Of a stretch of 64,000 bases of DNA, positions 53,821 through 62,364 are shown piece by piece. Below the pieces are notes generated by a model. The model was not told the origin of the DNA, did not search any database, and saw only the letters and a list, made by a program, of their open reading frames with translations. Positions within the stretch are counted from its first letter, which is position 1; each line of letters starts with the position of its first letter. Made by a program: the position numbers and the translations under genes. This DNA is from Denitrificimonas halotolerans (GTDB lineage Bacteria; Pseudomonadota; Gammaproteobacteria; Pseudomonadales; Pseudomonadaceae): positions 1 through 64,000 of the forward strand of contig NZ_JAXIVU010000013.1 in NCBI RefSeq assembly GCF_034259425.1. Direction: 5' to 3'.

Positions 53821-55035
53821 CAAAGTCGCGTAAGACCTCGTACTTTTAGTGCGGGGATGGATGGATAGCGAGGGCTGCTTAAGCAGCCCCTTAACCCCTT
53901 AACAGGCTGCTAAAGTTTTTGCAGTATAGGTTGGTACTGGTATTGTATACAGCATGATAAAGCACACCAAAACATTAAAAGTCCGAGTACGAGACAGGCA
54001 TACGCCACTGCTAAATCGCATGGCTCGCAGCGTCAATTTCGTCTGGAACTTTGTCAATGAATTAAGTCAACGCTCGATTAAAGAGCGTGGTGTGTTTTTG
54101 TCTGCGTATGATATGCATCCCTACACAAAGGGCGCAGGTAGAGAGCTTGGCCTGCACAGCCAAACCTTACAGTGCATTGCAGGTGAGTATGTCACACGCC
54201 GCAAGCAGTTTAAGAAAGTGCGGCTGAACTGGCGCAAATCAGGCGGTGTACGCCGCTCACTGGGCTGGATACCCGTCAATACAGGTGCAGCTCAATGGAA
54301 AAACGGGCAGGTCTACCACAACGGCCACTATTTTAAGGTCTGGGACAGCTACGGCTTGAACCAATACAAGTTTCGCTCGGCCAGTTTCAATGAAGATGCC
54401 CGTGGCCGCTGGTACTTCAATGTTGTGGTTGATATGGAGATCGAACCAACCAAAGGCCAAGACCGCATCGGTATTGATCTTGGCTTAACTGATACAGCCA
54501 CCTGCTCGGACGGCACCAAGCTGGAAGCGGGCCGCTTCTATCGTGGCCTTGAGGAAAAATTAGCCATAGCGCAACGAGCCAGAAATAAAACCCAAGTCAA
54601 AACCATTCATGCGAAAATCGCTAACCGTAGAAAAGACGCATTGCACAAGTTCAGCCGTAAGCTAGTCAATCGCTGCGGTGAAATCTATGTCGGTAATGTC
54701 AGTAGTTTAAAACTCGTTAAAACCACGATGGCCAAGTCAGTGTTGGACGCTGGCTGGGGTCAATTAAAAACAATGCTGGACTATAAATGCGCTCACGCAG
54801 GCATTGTTTTTAAGGAAATTGACGAGGCATACACCACCCAAACCTGTTCGAGTTGCGGCAGCTTGCCCGAATCGAGGCCGAAAGGTATCGCAGGACTTGG
54901 AATAAGAGAATGGACGTGCAGTGGGTGTGGTGTCACCCACGATCGCGATATCAACGCGGCACGTAACATTCTCGCGGCCGGGCATGGTCGTCTAGCAGTA
55001 GGAATCCCCGTCCTTTAGGTCGGGGAGGATGTCAA
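53821..55035 (+). mobile_element. IS605-type TnpB element, copy E, intact
   Basis: A 1215-bp element inserted after TTAT. The left end starts CAAAGTCGCGTAAGAC and includes the palindrome GGGCTGCTTAAGCAGCCC. The right end is the hairpin CCCCGTCCTTTAGGTCGGGG followed by AGGATGTCAA. It has one intact gene, tnpB, no tnpA, and no target duplication, as in the IS200/IS605 family. Confidence 0.92.
53954..55018 (+). CDS. tnpB: RNA-guided endonuclease TnpB family protein (atypical RuvC-II)
   Basis: A 354-residue protein, the only full-length TnpB in the window. RuvC-I has Asp175 (RIGIDLGLTD), the zinc finger has C298-x2-C301 and C322-x2-C325, and RuvC-III has Asp332 (HDRDINAA). At the RuvC-II strand, where most TnpBs have a Glu (IVxEDL), this one reads IYVGNVSS, with Gly247. 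A Glu is present later at 291 (IDEAYTTQ) and could act from an alternative position. Known TnpBs cut DNA guided by an RNA made from the element's right end. No tnpA is present, so mobility would depend on a TnpA elsewhere. Confidence 0.88.
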   Translation: MIKHTKTLKVRVRDRHTPLLNRMARSVNFVWNFVNELSQRSIKERGVFLSAYDMHPYTKGAGRELGLHSQTLQCIAGEYVTRRKQFKKVRLNWRKSGGVRRSLGWIPVNTGAAQWKNGQVYHNGHYFKVWDSYGLNQYKFRSASFNEDARGRWYFNVVVDMEIEPTKGQDRIGIDLGLTDTATCSDGTKLEAGRFYRGLEEKLAIAQRARNKTQVKTIHAKIANRRKDALHKFSRKLVNRCGEIYVGNVSSLKLVKTTMAKSVLDAGWGQLKTMLDYKCAHAGIVFKEIDEAYTTQTCSSCGSLPESRPKGIAGLGIREWTCSGCGVTHDRDINAARNILAAGHGRLAVGIPVL

Positions 55036-55155
55036 ACAGATAAGGAGGCAGTAGTAAGCCATACACCTTCATCTAAGCTTCAAATCCACAGTAATGTGGT
55101 GGATTTAAAGCACTGGAAAAGTCAGAACAAATCGACTGATCAGTATTAGCAACTC

Positions 55156-56661
55156 TTATTCTGCAGTTAAAGTGTAATTGATTCGCTCAAGCCAGCTTGC
55201 TTCTTTTTCAAAGTCAGCTGCTGTTAGAGGGTTATTCTTTAACCAGTCTTTAGGAAAGCGAATATGCAGACTGCTTTCTTTTGCGGTTAATTCAAGTTCT
55301 GGAATCTCTTGTGAGCCGCGGATGTGGTGCAAGAGGATGGAAAAGCGTAGCAAAATGCAGAGTCTTAATAATGCCTGTGCATCTTCGGCAAACTCATTAA
55401 AGAAGCGGTCTTTTGGGATATTACGGCGGTGACCACGAACCAATAGAGCTAACATTTGTTGTTCTTGGCGAGAGAAACCAGCGAGGTCTGAATGCTCGAC
55501 TAAATAAGCCCCGTGCTTATGGAAGTGGTAATGAGCAATATCTAACCCCACTTCATGTACGCGCGCAGCCCAACTTAATAGATCGCTATACCATTCATCT
55601 TTAAGCTGCCAAGTGTCAGCGACCTGCTCTAGAGCCTGCAAAGCATTACATTCAACTCGGTGGGCATGTTCGACGTCAACATGGCTGCGTTCCATGAGAG
55701 ACTGGATTGAACGTTCACGGACATCTTCATGTTGATGGCGACCCAGTAAGTCATAGAGGACGCCCTCACGTAAAGCACCATCACAGGGTGTCATGTGCTT
55801 AAGTTCTAAAGCATCAAAAATGGCTTCCATAATGGCTAAACCTGCAGGCAAAATCGCACTGCGTTCTGGTTTTACACCAGGCATGTCGATTTTGCTGATG
55901 TCCCCCACTTTTATAACTTCATTTTTTAACCACGTAAGGCCTGCGCTAGTGATTTCACCATTGGTTTGACCGGCAGCTCCTAGAGCTTGGCCGATCGAAC
56001 GAATGGTGCCAGAAGCACCAACAGTGTCGTTCCAGCCTAGTCGGCGTAGACTTTGCTCCAGTTCCATCAGTTCTAGGCGTGCTGCTGTATAAGCTTGTGC
56101 ATAGCGTGCAGTGGTTACTTTGCCATCTTTAAAAAAACGTTGAGTGAAGCTGACACAGCCCATTTGTAGACTGCCCCGTAATTGAGACTCAAACTGTTGA
56201 CCAATAATAAATTCGGTGCTGCCACCACCGATATCCACGACTAAACGTTTGCCCGGAGTATCCGCTAAAGAATGGGAAACCCCTAAATAAATAAGGCGTG
56301 CTTCTTCACGACCTGAGATGACATCAACGTCGTGTCCTAAAATTGCTTCAGCGTGTTGGATAAAGGTATTGCGGTTGTGGGCAACACGGAGTGAGCTAGT
56401 TCCAACGATACGTACTGCGCCTTGAGGCAAACCATGAATGAGTTGAGCAAAACGTCGTAAACACGCCAACCCTCGTTCCATAGCATCTGCTTGTAGTTCA
56501 AGCTGGTCGTTTATGCCTGCCGCCAGTTGTACCCTTTCACCCATGCGCTCAAGAATACGGATTTCCCGTTGGTCTGTTTTAGCGAGGACCATGTGGAAAC
56601 TATTAGACCCTAGGTCAATGGCTGCAATGATTGGGAAGTGTTTAGGAGCAGAGTTGGGCAT
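55156..56661 (-). CDS. ppx: Exopolyphosphatase Ppx/GppA
   Basis: A 501-residue phosphatase releasing phosphate from polyphosphate. The actin-like N-terminal half has AAIDLGSNSFHMVLA and the phosphate loop VVDIGGGSTEFIIG; the C-terminal half is an HD-like helical domain (RVHEVGLDIAHYHFHKHGAYLVEHSDLAGFS region). It diverges from trxA, as in Pseudomonas. GppA-type pppGpp hydrolysis is the alternative activity. Confidence 0.93.
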   Translation of the reverse strand: MPNSAPKHFPIIAAIDLGSNSFHMVLAKTDQREIRILERMGERVQLAAGINDQLELQADAMERGLACLRRFAQLIHGLPQGAVRIVGTSSLRVAHNRNTFIQHAEAILGHDVDVISGREEARLIYLGVSHSLADTPGKRLVVDIGGGSTEFIIGQQFESQLRGSLQMGCVSFTQRFFKDGKVTTARYAQAYTAARLELMELEQSLRRLGWNDTVGASGTIRSIGQALGAAGQTNGEITSAGLTWLKNEVIKVGDISKIDMPGVKPERSAILPAGLAIMEAIFDALELKHMTPCDGALREGVLYDLLGRHQHEDVRERSIQSLMERSHVDVEHAHRVECNALQALEQVADTWQLKDEWYSDLLSWAARVHEVGLDIAHYHFHKHGAYLVEHSDLAGFSRQEQQMLALLVRGHRRNIPKDRFFNEFAEDAQALLRLCILLRFSILLHHIRGSQEIPELELTAKESSLHIRFPKDWLKNNPLTAADFEKEASWLERINYTLTAE

Positions 56662-56861
56662 GCCGCAATTCCAATAGTAGTAATGGGGCTATCCTGCCAT
56701 GTTGAGAAGGATTCGCCAATTTTAAATCATTTGTGGTGAGATAGAGACAAAAAAGCAGCAAAAATATTACAGGGTGGTACTTGGTTACTTTCGTTAACTG
56801 TTAAGTCGGGCTATGATTGTCAGGATAATTTAATTTGCATCCGCCTTTACGGAGAGGTTTC

Positions 56862-57188
56862 ATGAGCGATCACATTATAAATATTAGCGATTCAAGTTTT
56901 GATGAAGATGTATTGCAAGCTGAGGGTCCGGTTTTAGTTGATTACTGGGCAGAATGGTGTGGTCCTTGCAAGATGATTGCTCCAGTTTTAGAAGATGTTG
57001 CAGCTGAGTTTGTTGGCAAAGTTAAAATTTGCAAGCTCAATATTGATGACAACCAAGCAACACCGCCAAAGTATGGTGTACGTGGTATCCCTACGTTAAT
57101 GTTGTTTAAAAACGGTAACGTAGAGGCAACTAAAGTTGGCGCATTATCCAAAACACAATTAGTGGCTTTCTTGGAAAGTCATATCTAA
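56862..57188 (+). CDS. trxA: Thioredoxin 1
   Basis: A 108-residue protein with the active site WCGPCK (Cys33, Cys36) and the cis-proline GIPTLMLF. I chose the ATG at 56862 (MSDHIINISDSSF), with GGAGAGG directly upstream; an upstream in-frame start adds nine unsupported residues. One residue is unusual: TPPKYGVRGIP where most have APKYGIRGIP. It would supply electrons to DsbD and MsrA. Two hairpins follow the stop. Confidence 0.96.
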   Translation: MSDHIINISDSSFDEDVLQAEGPVLVDYWAEWCGPCKMIAPVLEDVAAEFVGKVKICKLNIDDNQATPPKYGVRGIPTLMLFKNGNVEATKVGALSKTQLVAFLESHI

Positions 57189-57440
57189 TTTAGCGTTAAT
57201 CGCTCACACGCTAACGTCTAGTGCGTACTTTCTTACAGTGTGCACTAGACGCACGCCCTTGCAAGTGGTAGATTCCACATTTGTAGCGCTAAGCCGTTGC
57301 AGTCACAAGAACCACAAGTCTGCATACCGTCGCCGATATCTTATACGGCTCTGAACACCCAAATAGCTGTTCTCCTCACGGTGCGCCTCTCAAGCTAAGT
57401 GCTTACTCATTCCCTCTAAATTATATCATCGTCATTCCCT
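57189..57440 (+). promoter_or_regulatory. Long trxA-rho leader with tandem hairpins and C-rich tract
   Basis: A 252-bp gap. TTAGCGT/ACGCTAA (57191-57215) and CGTCTAGTGC/GCACTAGACG (57216-57252, stem extended by weaker pairs) form two adjacent hairpins right after trxA; neither has a T run. Downstream, around 57345-57400, the sequence is rich in C and poor in G, as in Rho-utilisation sites. Autoregulation of rho by termination in its leader is known in E. coli and is the likely function; this is inference. Confidence 0.5.
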
Positions 57441-58703
57441 ATGAATCTGACCGAATTAAAACAAAAACCCGTTGCCGAATTGCTAGAAATGGCTGAACAA
57501 ATGGGCCTAGACAACATGGCTCGTTCGCGCAAGCAAGATATTATTTTTTCACTCCTAAAGCGCCATGCGCGCGGTGGTGAAGAAATTACTGGTGACGGTG
57601 TACTCGAAATTTTACAAGATGGCTTTGGCTTTTTACGCTCAGCAGACTCTTCATACCTTGCTGGTCCGGATGATATTTATGTATCACCGAGTCAAATTCG
57701 TCGTTTTAACTTAAGAACAGGCGATACAATTACGGGCAAAATTCGTCCACCTAAAGATGGTGAGCGTTATTTTGCTTTGTTAAAAGTGGACGGTATTAAT
57801 TTTGATCGTCCTGAAAACGCCCGTAATAAAATTCTTTTCGAAAACTTAACCCCTCTGTTCCCGAATAAACGTTTACTGATGGAAATTGGTAACGGCTCAA
57901 CCGAGGATTTGACGGGGCGAGTGATAGATTTAGCTGCACCTATTGGTAAAGGTCAGCGTGGTTTAATTGTGGCGCCGCCGAAAGCCGGTAAAACGATTAT
58001 GTTGCAGAACATTGCGTCGAATATCACACGCAATAATCCAGAGTGCCATTTAATTGTTTTGCTGATCGATGAGCGCCCTGAAGAAGTGACCGAAATGCAG
58101 CGTACTGTACGCGGCGAAGTGGTGGCTTCCACTTTCGATGAGCCACCAACTCGTCACGTGCAAGTGGCGGAAATGGTCATTGAAAAAGCTAAGCGTTTAG
58201 TTGAGCACAAAAAAGATGTCGTGATTTTACTGGACTCCATTACTCGTTTGGCCCGTGCTTACAACACGGTTATCCCTAGTTCCGGTAAAGTATTAACCGG
58301 TGGTGTGGACGCCCATGCGTTAGAAAAACCGAAACGTTTCTTTGGTGCAGCACGTAATATTGAAGAAGGCGGTTCTTTAACCATCATTGCTACCGCTCTG
58401 GTTGAGACCGGCTCAAAAATGGATGAAGTGATTTACGAAGAGTTTAAAGGAACCGGTAATATGGAGCTGCAACTGGAGCGCCGTATTGCGGAGAAGCGTG
58501 TATTCCCTGCGATCAATATAAATCGCTCGGGAACTCGCCGTGAAGAACTCTTAACCACTGATGATGAGTTGCAGCGTATGTGGATTTTACGCAAGTTGTT
58601 GCATCCTATGGATGAAACTGCAGCCATTGAGTTTTTGCTGGATAAGCTTAAAGATACGAAAACTAACGAAGAGTTTTTCATGTCAATGAAGCGCAGTAAA
58701 TAA
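57441..58703 (+). CDS. rho: Transcription termination factor Rho
   Basis: A 420-residue hexameric RNA helicase. The N-terminal RNA-binding domain has MNLTELKQKPVAELLEMAE and GFGFLRSADSSYLAGPDDIYVSPSQIRRF (primary site). The ATPase domain has the P-loop APPKAGKT, LLIDERPEEVTEM and the Q-loop region TGGVDAHALEKPKRFFGAARN. Normal length, with no inserted domain. Confidence 0.97.
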   Translation: MNLTELKQKPVAELLEMAEQMGLDNMARSRKQDIIFSLLKRHARGGEEITGDGVLEILQDGFGFLRSADSSYLAGPDDIYVSPSQIRRFNLRTGDTITGKIRPPKDGERYFALLKVDGINFDRPENARNKILFENLTPLFPNKRLLMEIGNGSTEDLTGRVIDLAAPIGKGQRGLIVAPPKAGKTIMLQNIASNITRNNPECHLIVLLIDERPEEVTEMQRTVRGEVVASTFDEPPTRHVQVAEMVIEKAKRLVEHKKDVVILLDSITRLARAYNTVIPSSGKVLTGGVDAHALEKPKRFFGAARNIEEGGSLTIIATALVETGSKMDEVIYEEFKGTGNMELQLERRIAEKRVFPAININRSGTRREELLTTDDELQRMWILRKLLHPMDETAAIEFLLDKLKDTKTNEEFFMSMKRSK

Positions 58704-58786
58704 CCCACGTTTAGTATCAAAGCCATGGGCTGGATAACGCACTTACGCCCGTCCAGCCCAGTGCTTGATCTGCTACGGATAACATC

Positions 58787-60253
58787 ATGCAATATACTGA
58801 TCTTCGAGACTTCATCCGCGGCCTTGAGCAGCGTGGTGAGCTCAAGCGCGTTCAAGCCTCCGTCTCCCCTATTTTAGAAATGACAGAAATTTGTGATCGT
58901 ACCTTGCGTAAAGGCGGTCCTGCTTTGCTGTTTGAAAATCCTACGGGTTTTTCCATGCCAGTGTTGGGTAACTTATTCGGTACACCTGAACGCGTGGCTT
59001 TAGGTATGGGCGCTGAGAGTACCAGTGAGTTGCGTGAGATTGGTAAGCTATTGGCTGCTTTAAAAGAGCCTGAGCCCCCTAAAGGCTTTAAGGATGCTTG
59101 GAACAAGCTTCCGATGTTTAAAAAAGTCTTGGCCATGGCCCCTAAAGTGCGTAAAGATGCGGCCTGCCAAGCAGTGATCATCGAAGGTGAGGATGTCGAC
59201 CTTACTTCCTTGCCCATTCAAACCTGTTGGCCAGGTGATGCCGCACCTTTGATTACTTGGGGCTTAACTATCACTAAAGGGCCTAATAAAGAACGGCAAA
59301 ACTTAGGTATTTATCGTCAACAAGTACTGGGTCGCAACAAAGTAATTATGCGTTGGCTCAGTCACCGAGGTGGTGCTTTAGATTTTCGTGAGTGGTGCGA
59401 AAAATACCCAGGCCGCCCCTACCCTGTTGCTGTGGCTTTAGGTGCTGACCCTGCCACTATTTTAGGCGCTGTAACGCCCGTGCCTGATACTTTGTCTGAG
59501 TATGCTTTTGCCGGTTTGTTACGTGGTTCACGTACTGAGCTCGTAAAGGCTATTGGCAGTGATTTACAGGTGCCTGCTAGTGCAGAAATTGTTTTAGAAG
59601 GCCATATTTATCCTGGTGAAATGGCGGATGAAGGTCCTTATGGTGACCATACGGGCTACTATAATGAGATTGATAGTTTCCCTGTATTTACCGTTGAACG
59701 TATTACACAGCGTCAAGATGCGATTTACCACAGTACATATACAGGCCGCCCACCGGATGAGCCTGCTATTTTAGGTGTGGCACTGAATGAAGTTTTTGTG
59801 CCGATACTGCAAAAGCAATTTCCAGAAATTATCGATTTTTACTTACCACCAGAAGGTTGTTCTTACCGTATGGCGGTGGTTACCATTAAGAAGCAATACC
59901 CAGGTCACGCGAAGCGTGTGATGCTCGGCGTCTGGAGCTTCTTACGTCAATTTATGTACACTAAATTTGTTATTGTCACTGATGATGATGTCAATGCACG
60001 GGATTGGAATGATGTGATTTGGGCAATTACCACACGTATGGATCCAAGCCGTGACACAGTATTAATCGATAATACGCCAATTGATTATTTAGATTTTGCC
60101 TCTCCTGTTTCTGGTTTAGGTAGCAAAATGGGGTTGGATGCAACCAACAAGTGGCCGAGCGAAACAGATCGAGAATGGGGTCGTGTGATCGAGCAAGATC
60201 CCGGTGTAAAAGCACGAGTGGACGCGATGTGGTCTGAGTTGGGCATCGATTAA
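58787..60253 (+). CDS. ubiD: 3-octaprenyl-4-hydroxybenzoate carboxy-lyase UbiD
   Basis: A 488-residue prenylated-FMN-dependent decarboxylase in ubiquinone synthesis; it needs UbiX for its cofactor. It has the UbiD motifs NLGIYRQQVLGRNKVIMRW, GHIYPGEMADEGPYGDHTGYY (catalytic Glu region) and the VTDDDVNARDWNDVIWA stretch. It lies 83 bp after rho, the same order as in Pseudomonas. Confidence 0.96.
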   Translation: MQYTDLRDFIRGLEQRGELKRVQASVSPILEMTEICDRTLRKGGPALLFENPTGFSMPVLGNLFGTPERVALGMGAESTSELREIGKLLAALKEPEPPKGFKDAWNKLPMFKKVLAMAPKVRKDAACQAVIIEGEDVDLTSLPIQTCWPGDAAPLITWGLTITKGPNKERQNLGIYRQQVLGRNKVIMRWLSHRGGALDFREWCEKYPGRPYPVAVALGADPATILGAVTPVPDTLSEYAFAGLLRGSRTELVKAIGSDLQVPASAEIVLEGHIYPGEMADEGPYGDHTGYYNEIDSFPVFTVERITQRQDAIYHSTYTGRPPDEPAILGVALNEVFVPILQKQFPEIIDFYLPPEGCSYRMAVVTIKKQYPGHAKRVMLGVWSFLRQFMYTKFVIVTDDDVNARDWNDVIWAITTRMDPSRDTVLIDNTPIDYLDFASPVSGLGSKMGLDATNKWPSETDREWGRVIEQDPGVKARVDAMWSELGID

Positions 60254-60306
60254 AAGCAGCGATCTATGGATTGCTGAGCAATGTATATAAAGGAAATAGG
60301 TTACGC

Positions 60307-61059
60307 ATGACTGTCACATTATCGCCTTCAGAGCATGATATTGAGGTGTTGCCAACAATTAAAGTGGCATGCCAATTGGTCAGTGTCACACCTTTAGGTG
60401 CTGATGTCTTTTCTGTTCATTTGCGTTTACCTGAAGAGCAGATGGTTGCTTATCATGCAGGTCAATATATGTTGCTAGAACGGGAAAATGGTCAGTGGAG
60501 TGCTTTTTCGATTGCTTCTGCTCCACAGCAGGGCCGTGATTTAGAGCTACATATTTTAGCCCGTGATGCAGCTCCAGTGGCGCTTTTGCAGCAGCTGCAG
60601 AAAGATGGGGTAGCCCAAGTGCAAATGCCTCTGGGGGCCGTGCATTTGTCAGGCGCTGATGAGCGTCCGTTATTACTCATTGCAGCTGGTACAGGGATGG
60701 CTCAAGTGCAGAGTATTATTGAAGATTGTCGTGCGCGCGATTTTCGTTTGCCGATTCATATTTACTGGGGTGCACGGGTTGCTGATGACTTTTACACTCT
60801 AACAAAATGTTCAGATTGGACAGCCATGCCCAATGTTCATTTTCACCAGATTGTCAGTGAGGATAGTGGTTGGGAGGGACGCACTGGTTTGCTTTATGAA
60901 GCAGTGTGCAGTGATATTGAACATCTATCGGACTATCGCGTGATTGTCAGTGGTTCTCCAGCCATGGTTTACGCGACATTGGACGCCTTAGTGGCAGCTG
61001 GTATGCAGGAAGAACAAATGCTTTCTGATGTTTTTGCCTATGCTCCACGAGAAAAGTAG
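60307..61059 (+). CDS. fre: NAD(P)H-flavin reductase (Fre-like)
   Basis: A 250-residue ferredoxin-reductase-fold flavin reductase. I use the ATG at 60307 (MTVTLSPSEHDIEVLP), with AGG 6 bases upstream. It shows the flavin-binding YHAGQYMLLE and FSIASAP motifs, the pyridine-nucleotide motif LIAAGTGMAQVQSII, and VSGSPAMVYATLDAL at the C-terminus. No [2Fe-2S] ferredoxin domain. Adjacent ubiD may profit from reduced flavin for prenyl-FMN formation, which is inference. The family also includes CDP-glucoseen reductase-like proteins. Confidence 0.85.
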   Translation: MTVTLSPSEHDIEVLPTIKVACQLVSVTPLGADVFSVHLRLPEEQMVAYHAGQYMLLERENGQWSAFSIASAPQQGRDLELHILARDAAPVALLQQLQKDGVAQVQMPLGAVHLSGADERPLLLIAAGTGMAQVQSIIEDCRARDFRLPIHIYWGARVADDFYTLTKCSDWTAMPNVHFHQIVSEDSGWEGRTGLLYEAVCSDIEHLSDYRVIVSGSPAMVYATLDALVAAGMQEEQMLSDVFAYAPREK

Positions 61060-61129
61060 TTCCATCTACAGTACATCAGTTTCAGCAGTCTAGAGTGACG
61101 TTCCCACTGGGTTCAAGGTTAGGTTAGAG

Positions 61130-61651
61130 TCAAGAACAAGCCAGTTGCTCGCGAGCCAATAACTCACGTTTACGTTCTACACCCCATCGGTAGCCAGAAA
61201 TACTGCCATCGGCTCGTAAAATACGGTGACAAGGAATCGCTAATGCCAATGGATTAGCTGCGCAAGCATTCGCTACCGCACGCACTGCTGAAGGTTTATG
61301 TAGTAGCTCTGCTACATCGGTATAACTTAGTGTATGTCCTACTGGGATACTGCGCAAAACCGACCACACCTGTTGTTGAAAGGCACTACCCTGAATATCT
61401 AAACGAAAATTTAAGGGCGTTTGTGGGTTTTCTAAAAAGTTAGTTAGGTTTTTTAACAGTGCTGCGAGGCCTTGAGTATTGTTTTGCAACTGTGCTTTAG
61501 GAAAACGCTGTGCTAAATCCGTATACAAGTCCGCTACAGAATCGCCTAGTAAAATTGCACAAACACCTTGTTTACTGCGCGCCACTAAAATAGCGGCAAA
61601 ATCAGTTTCAGTAGTGTCAAACTCGATATGAAGTAAAGATGAAGCTGGCAT
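61130..61651 (-). CDS. ogt: Methylated-DNA--protein-cysteine methyltransferase
   Basis: A 173-residue suicide enzyme that takes the methyl group from O6-methylguanine. The acceptor is Cys141 in IPCHRI, and the helix-turn-helix region is GHTLSYTDVAELLHKPSAVRAVANAC with the arginine finger. A partial N-terminal domain of about 80 residues is present; there is no Ada metal-binding domain. Ogt or the C-terminal Ada type cannot be fully separated by eye, so the symbol is tentative. Confidence 0.87.
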   Translation of the reverse strand: MPASSLLHIEFDTTETDFAAILVARSKQGVCAILLGDSVADLYTDLAQRFPKAQLQNNTQGLAALLKNLTNFLENPQTPLNFRLDIQGSAFQQQVWSVLRSIPVGHTLSYTDVAELLHKPSAVRAVANACAANPLALAIPCHRILRADGSISGYRWGVERKRELLAREQLACS

Positions 61652-61901
61652 ATAAGCTCCTTGCGTTCAAGCGATTGTAAGGGGATCACCGAGTTCTGAA
61701 AGAATATTTTAAAGCTCAGCGGTGTACGTTCAGCAAGGGTTGTTGGGCAATTTTCTCCCCATATTCAGTCATATTGATGACACTAAAGTAGATCAATCTA
61801 GGAAGACTGCCAAGTTATTCATGATTGCGCTAAAATAACAAGTTTACTTAAGCACTGAAGTTTGGGTGGCTTGTCACTTGATTAATCGGAGTAGAATAGC
61901 A

Positions 61902-62069
61902 ATGAGCGAGAAACCAACACCACCAGAAGATTATGAGTGCTGCCAAAGCGAATGTTCCCCCTGTGTGTGGGATATCTATTATGATGAAATGGATGTGTGG
62001 CGTGCTGAGCAAGCCGAGTTAAAAGCCAAAGCAGAGCAGCTGGCTAAGGATGCCGGCGAGCCTAAATAG
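61902..62069 (+). CDS. Small oxidoreductase-like domain protein
   Basis: A 55-residue acidic protein matching the oxidoreductase-like N-terminal family: PTPPEDYECCQSECSPCVWDIYYDEM has the characteristic PPE, CC-x3-C and CVWDxYxxE features. I chose the ATG at 61902, with GGAG 10 bases upstream. The cysteines suggest a metal or redox site, but the function is unknown. The charged helical tail is Lys/Glu/Ala-rich. The 61652-61901 gap shows no other gene. Confidence 0.75.
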   Translation: MSEKPTPPEDYECCQSECSPCVWDIYYDEMDVWRAEQAELKAKAEQLAKDAGEPK

Positions 62070-62168
62070 CAACTTCTAAATTTAGGCTAGGCGCATGATG
62101 TACATCGTACAAGAGCAGATGGATAGCTCCATAGATGATGTGGTACAGCGTGCTCGCCTATGGTTACC

Positions 62169-62291
62169 TTGACACCCTCCCTGACCTAAAGAAAGCGGAC
62201 TCCTGCGGCTGAACGGCCATATTCGACCGCGAGAATGTTTTGCGTCTGCGATCCATCCTCGCAATAAAACACGAGGCTTTTTGCGATTTTG
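62169..62291 (-). mobile_element. IS605-type TnpB element, copy F, 123-bp relic
   Basis: On the minus strand the right end (GTCAA at 62169-62173, preceded by a decayed hairpin and TCGCGGTCGAATATGG) is joined to about 50 bp of the left end, finishing at CAAAATCGC (62291). The adjoining target reads TTTAC instead of TTAT. It retains almost nothing of tnpB and resembles a MITE. It lies 73 bp upstream of nhaD. Confidence 0.75.
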
Positions 62292-62364
62292 GTAAAATAT
62301 TGTCTCCTAGATATGCGTTTTTCATCTGAAAAAGGACTACACTTTTTCACCTTTATTGATTGGC

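Larger units (their letters stand above)
53503..55149 (+). pseudogene. DUF3301 protein gene split by IS copy E
   Basis: Codons 1-106 run from the ATG at 53503 to TTAT (53817-53820), where the IS begins. The product has one N-terminal membrane helix and the typical DUF3301 body (RHCKKMGVQLLD-like region, VALKGWRF, FGRYLGKIELQAYP). Reading on into the IS gives an altered 121-residue protein ending at 53868. If 53821-55035 is removed, the frame continues from 55036 for 37 more codons to TAG at 55147-55149, giving 143 residues with a C-terminal VVDLKHWK motif of the kind expected in this family. The present gene is therefore truncated. Confidence 0.85.

Noticed and set aside
30813..55035. Recombination between copies D and E as the cause of the inverted dnaA block
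   Set aside because: D and E are in the same orientation, so recombination between them would delete the segment, not invert it.
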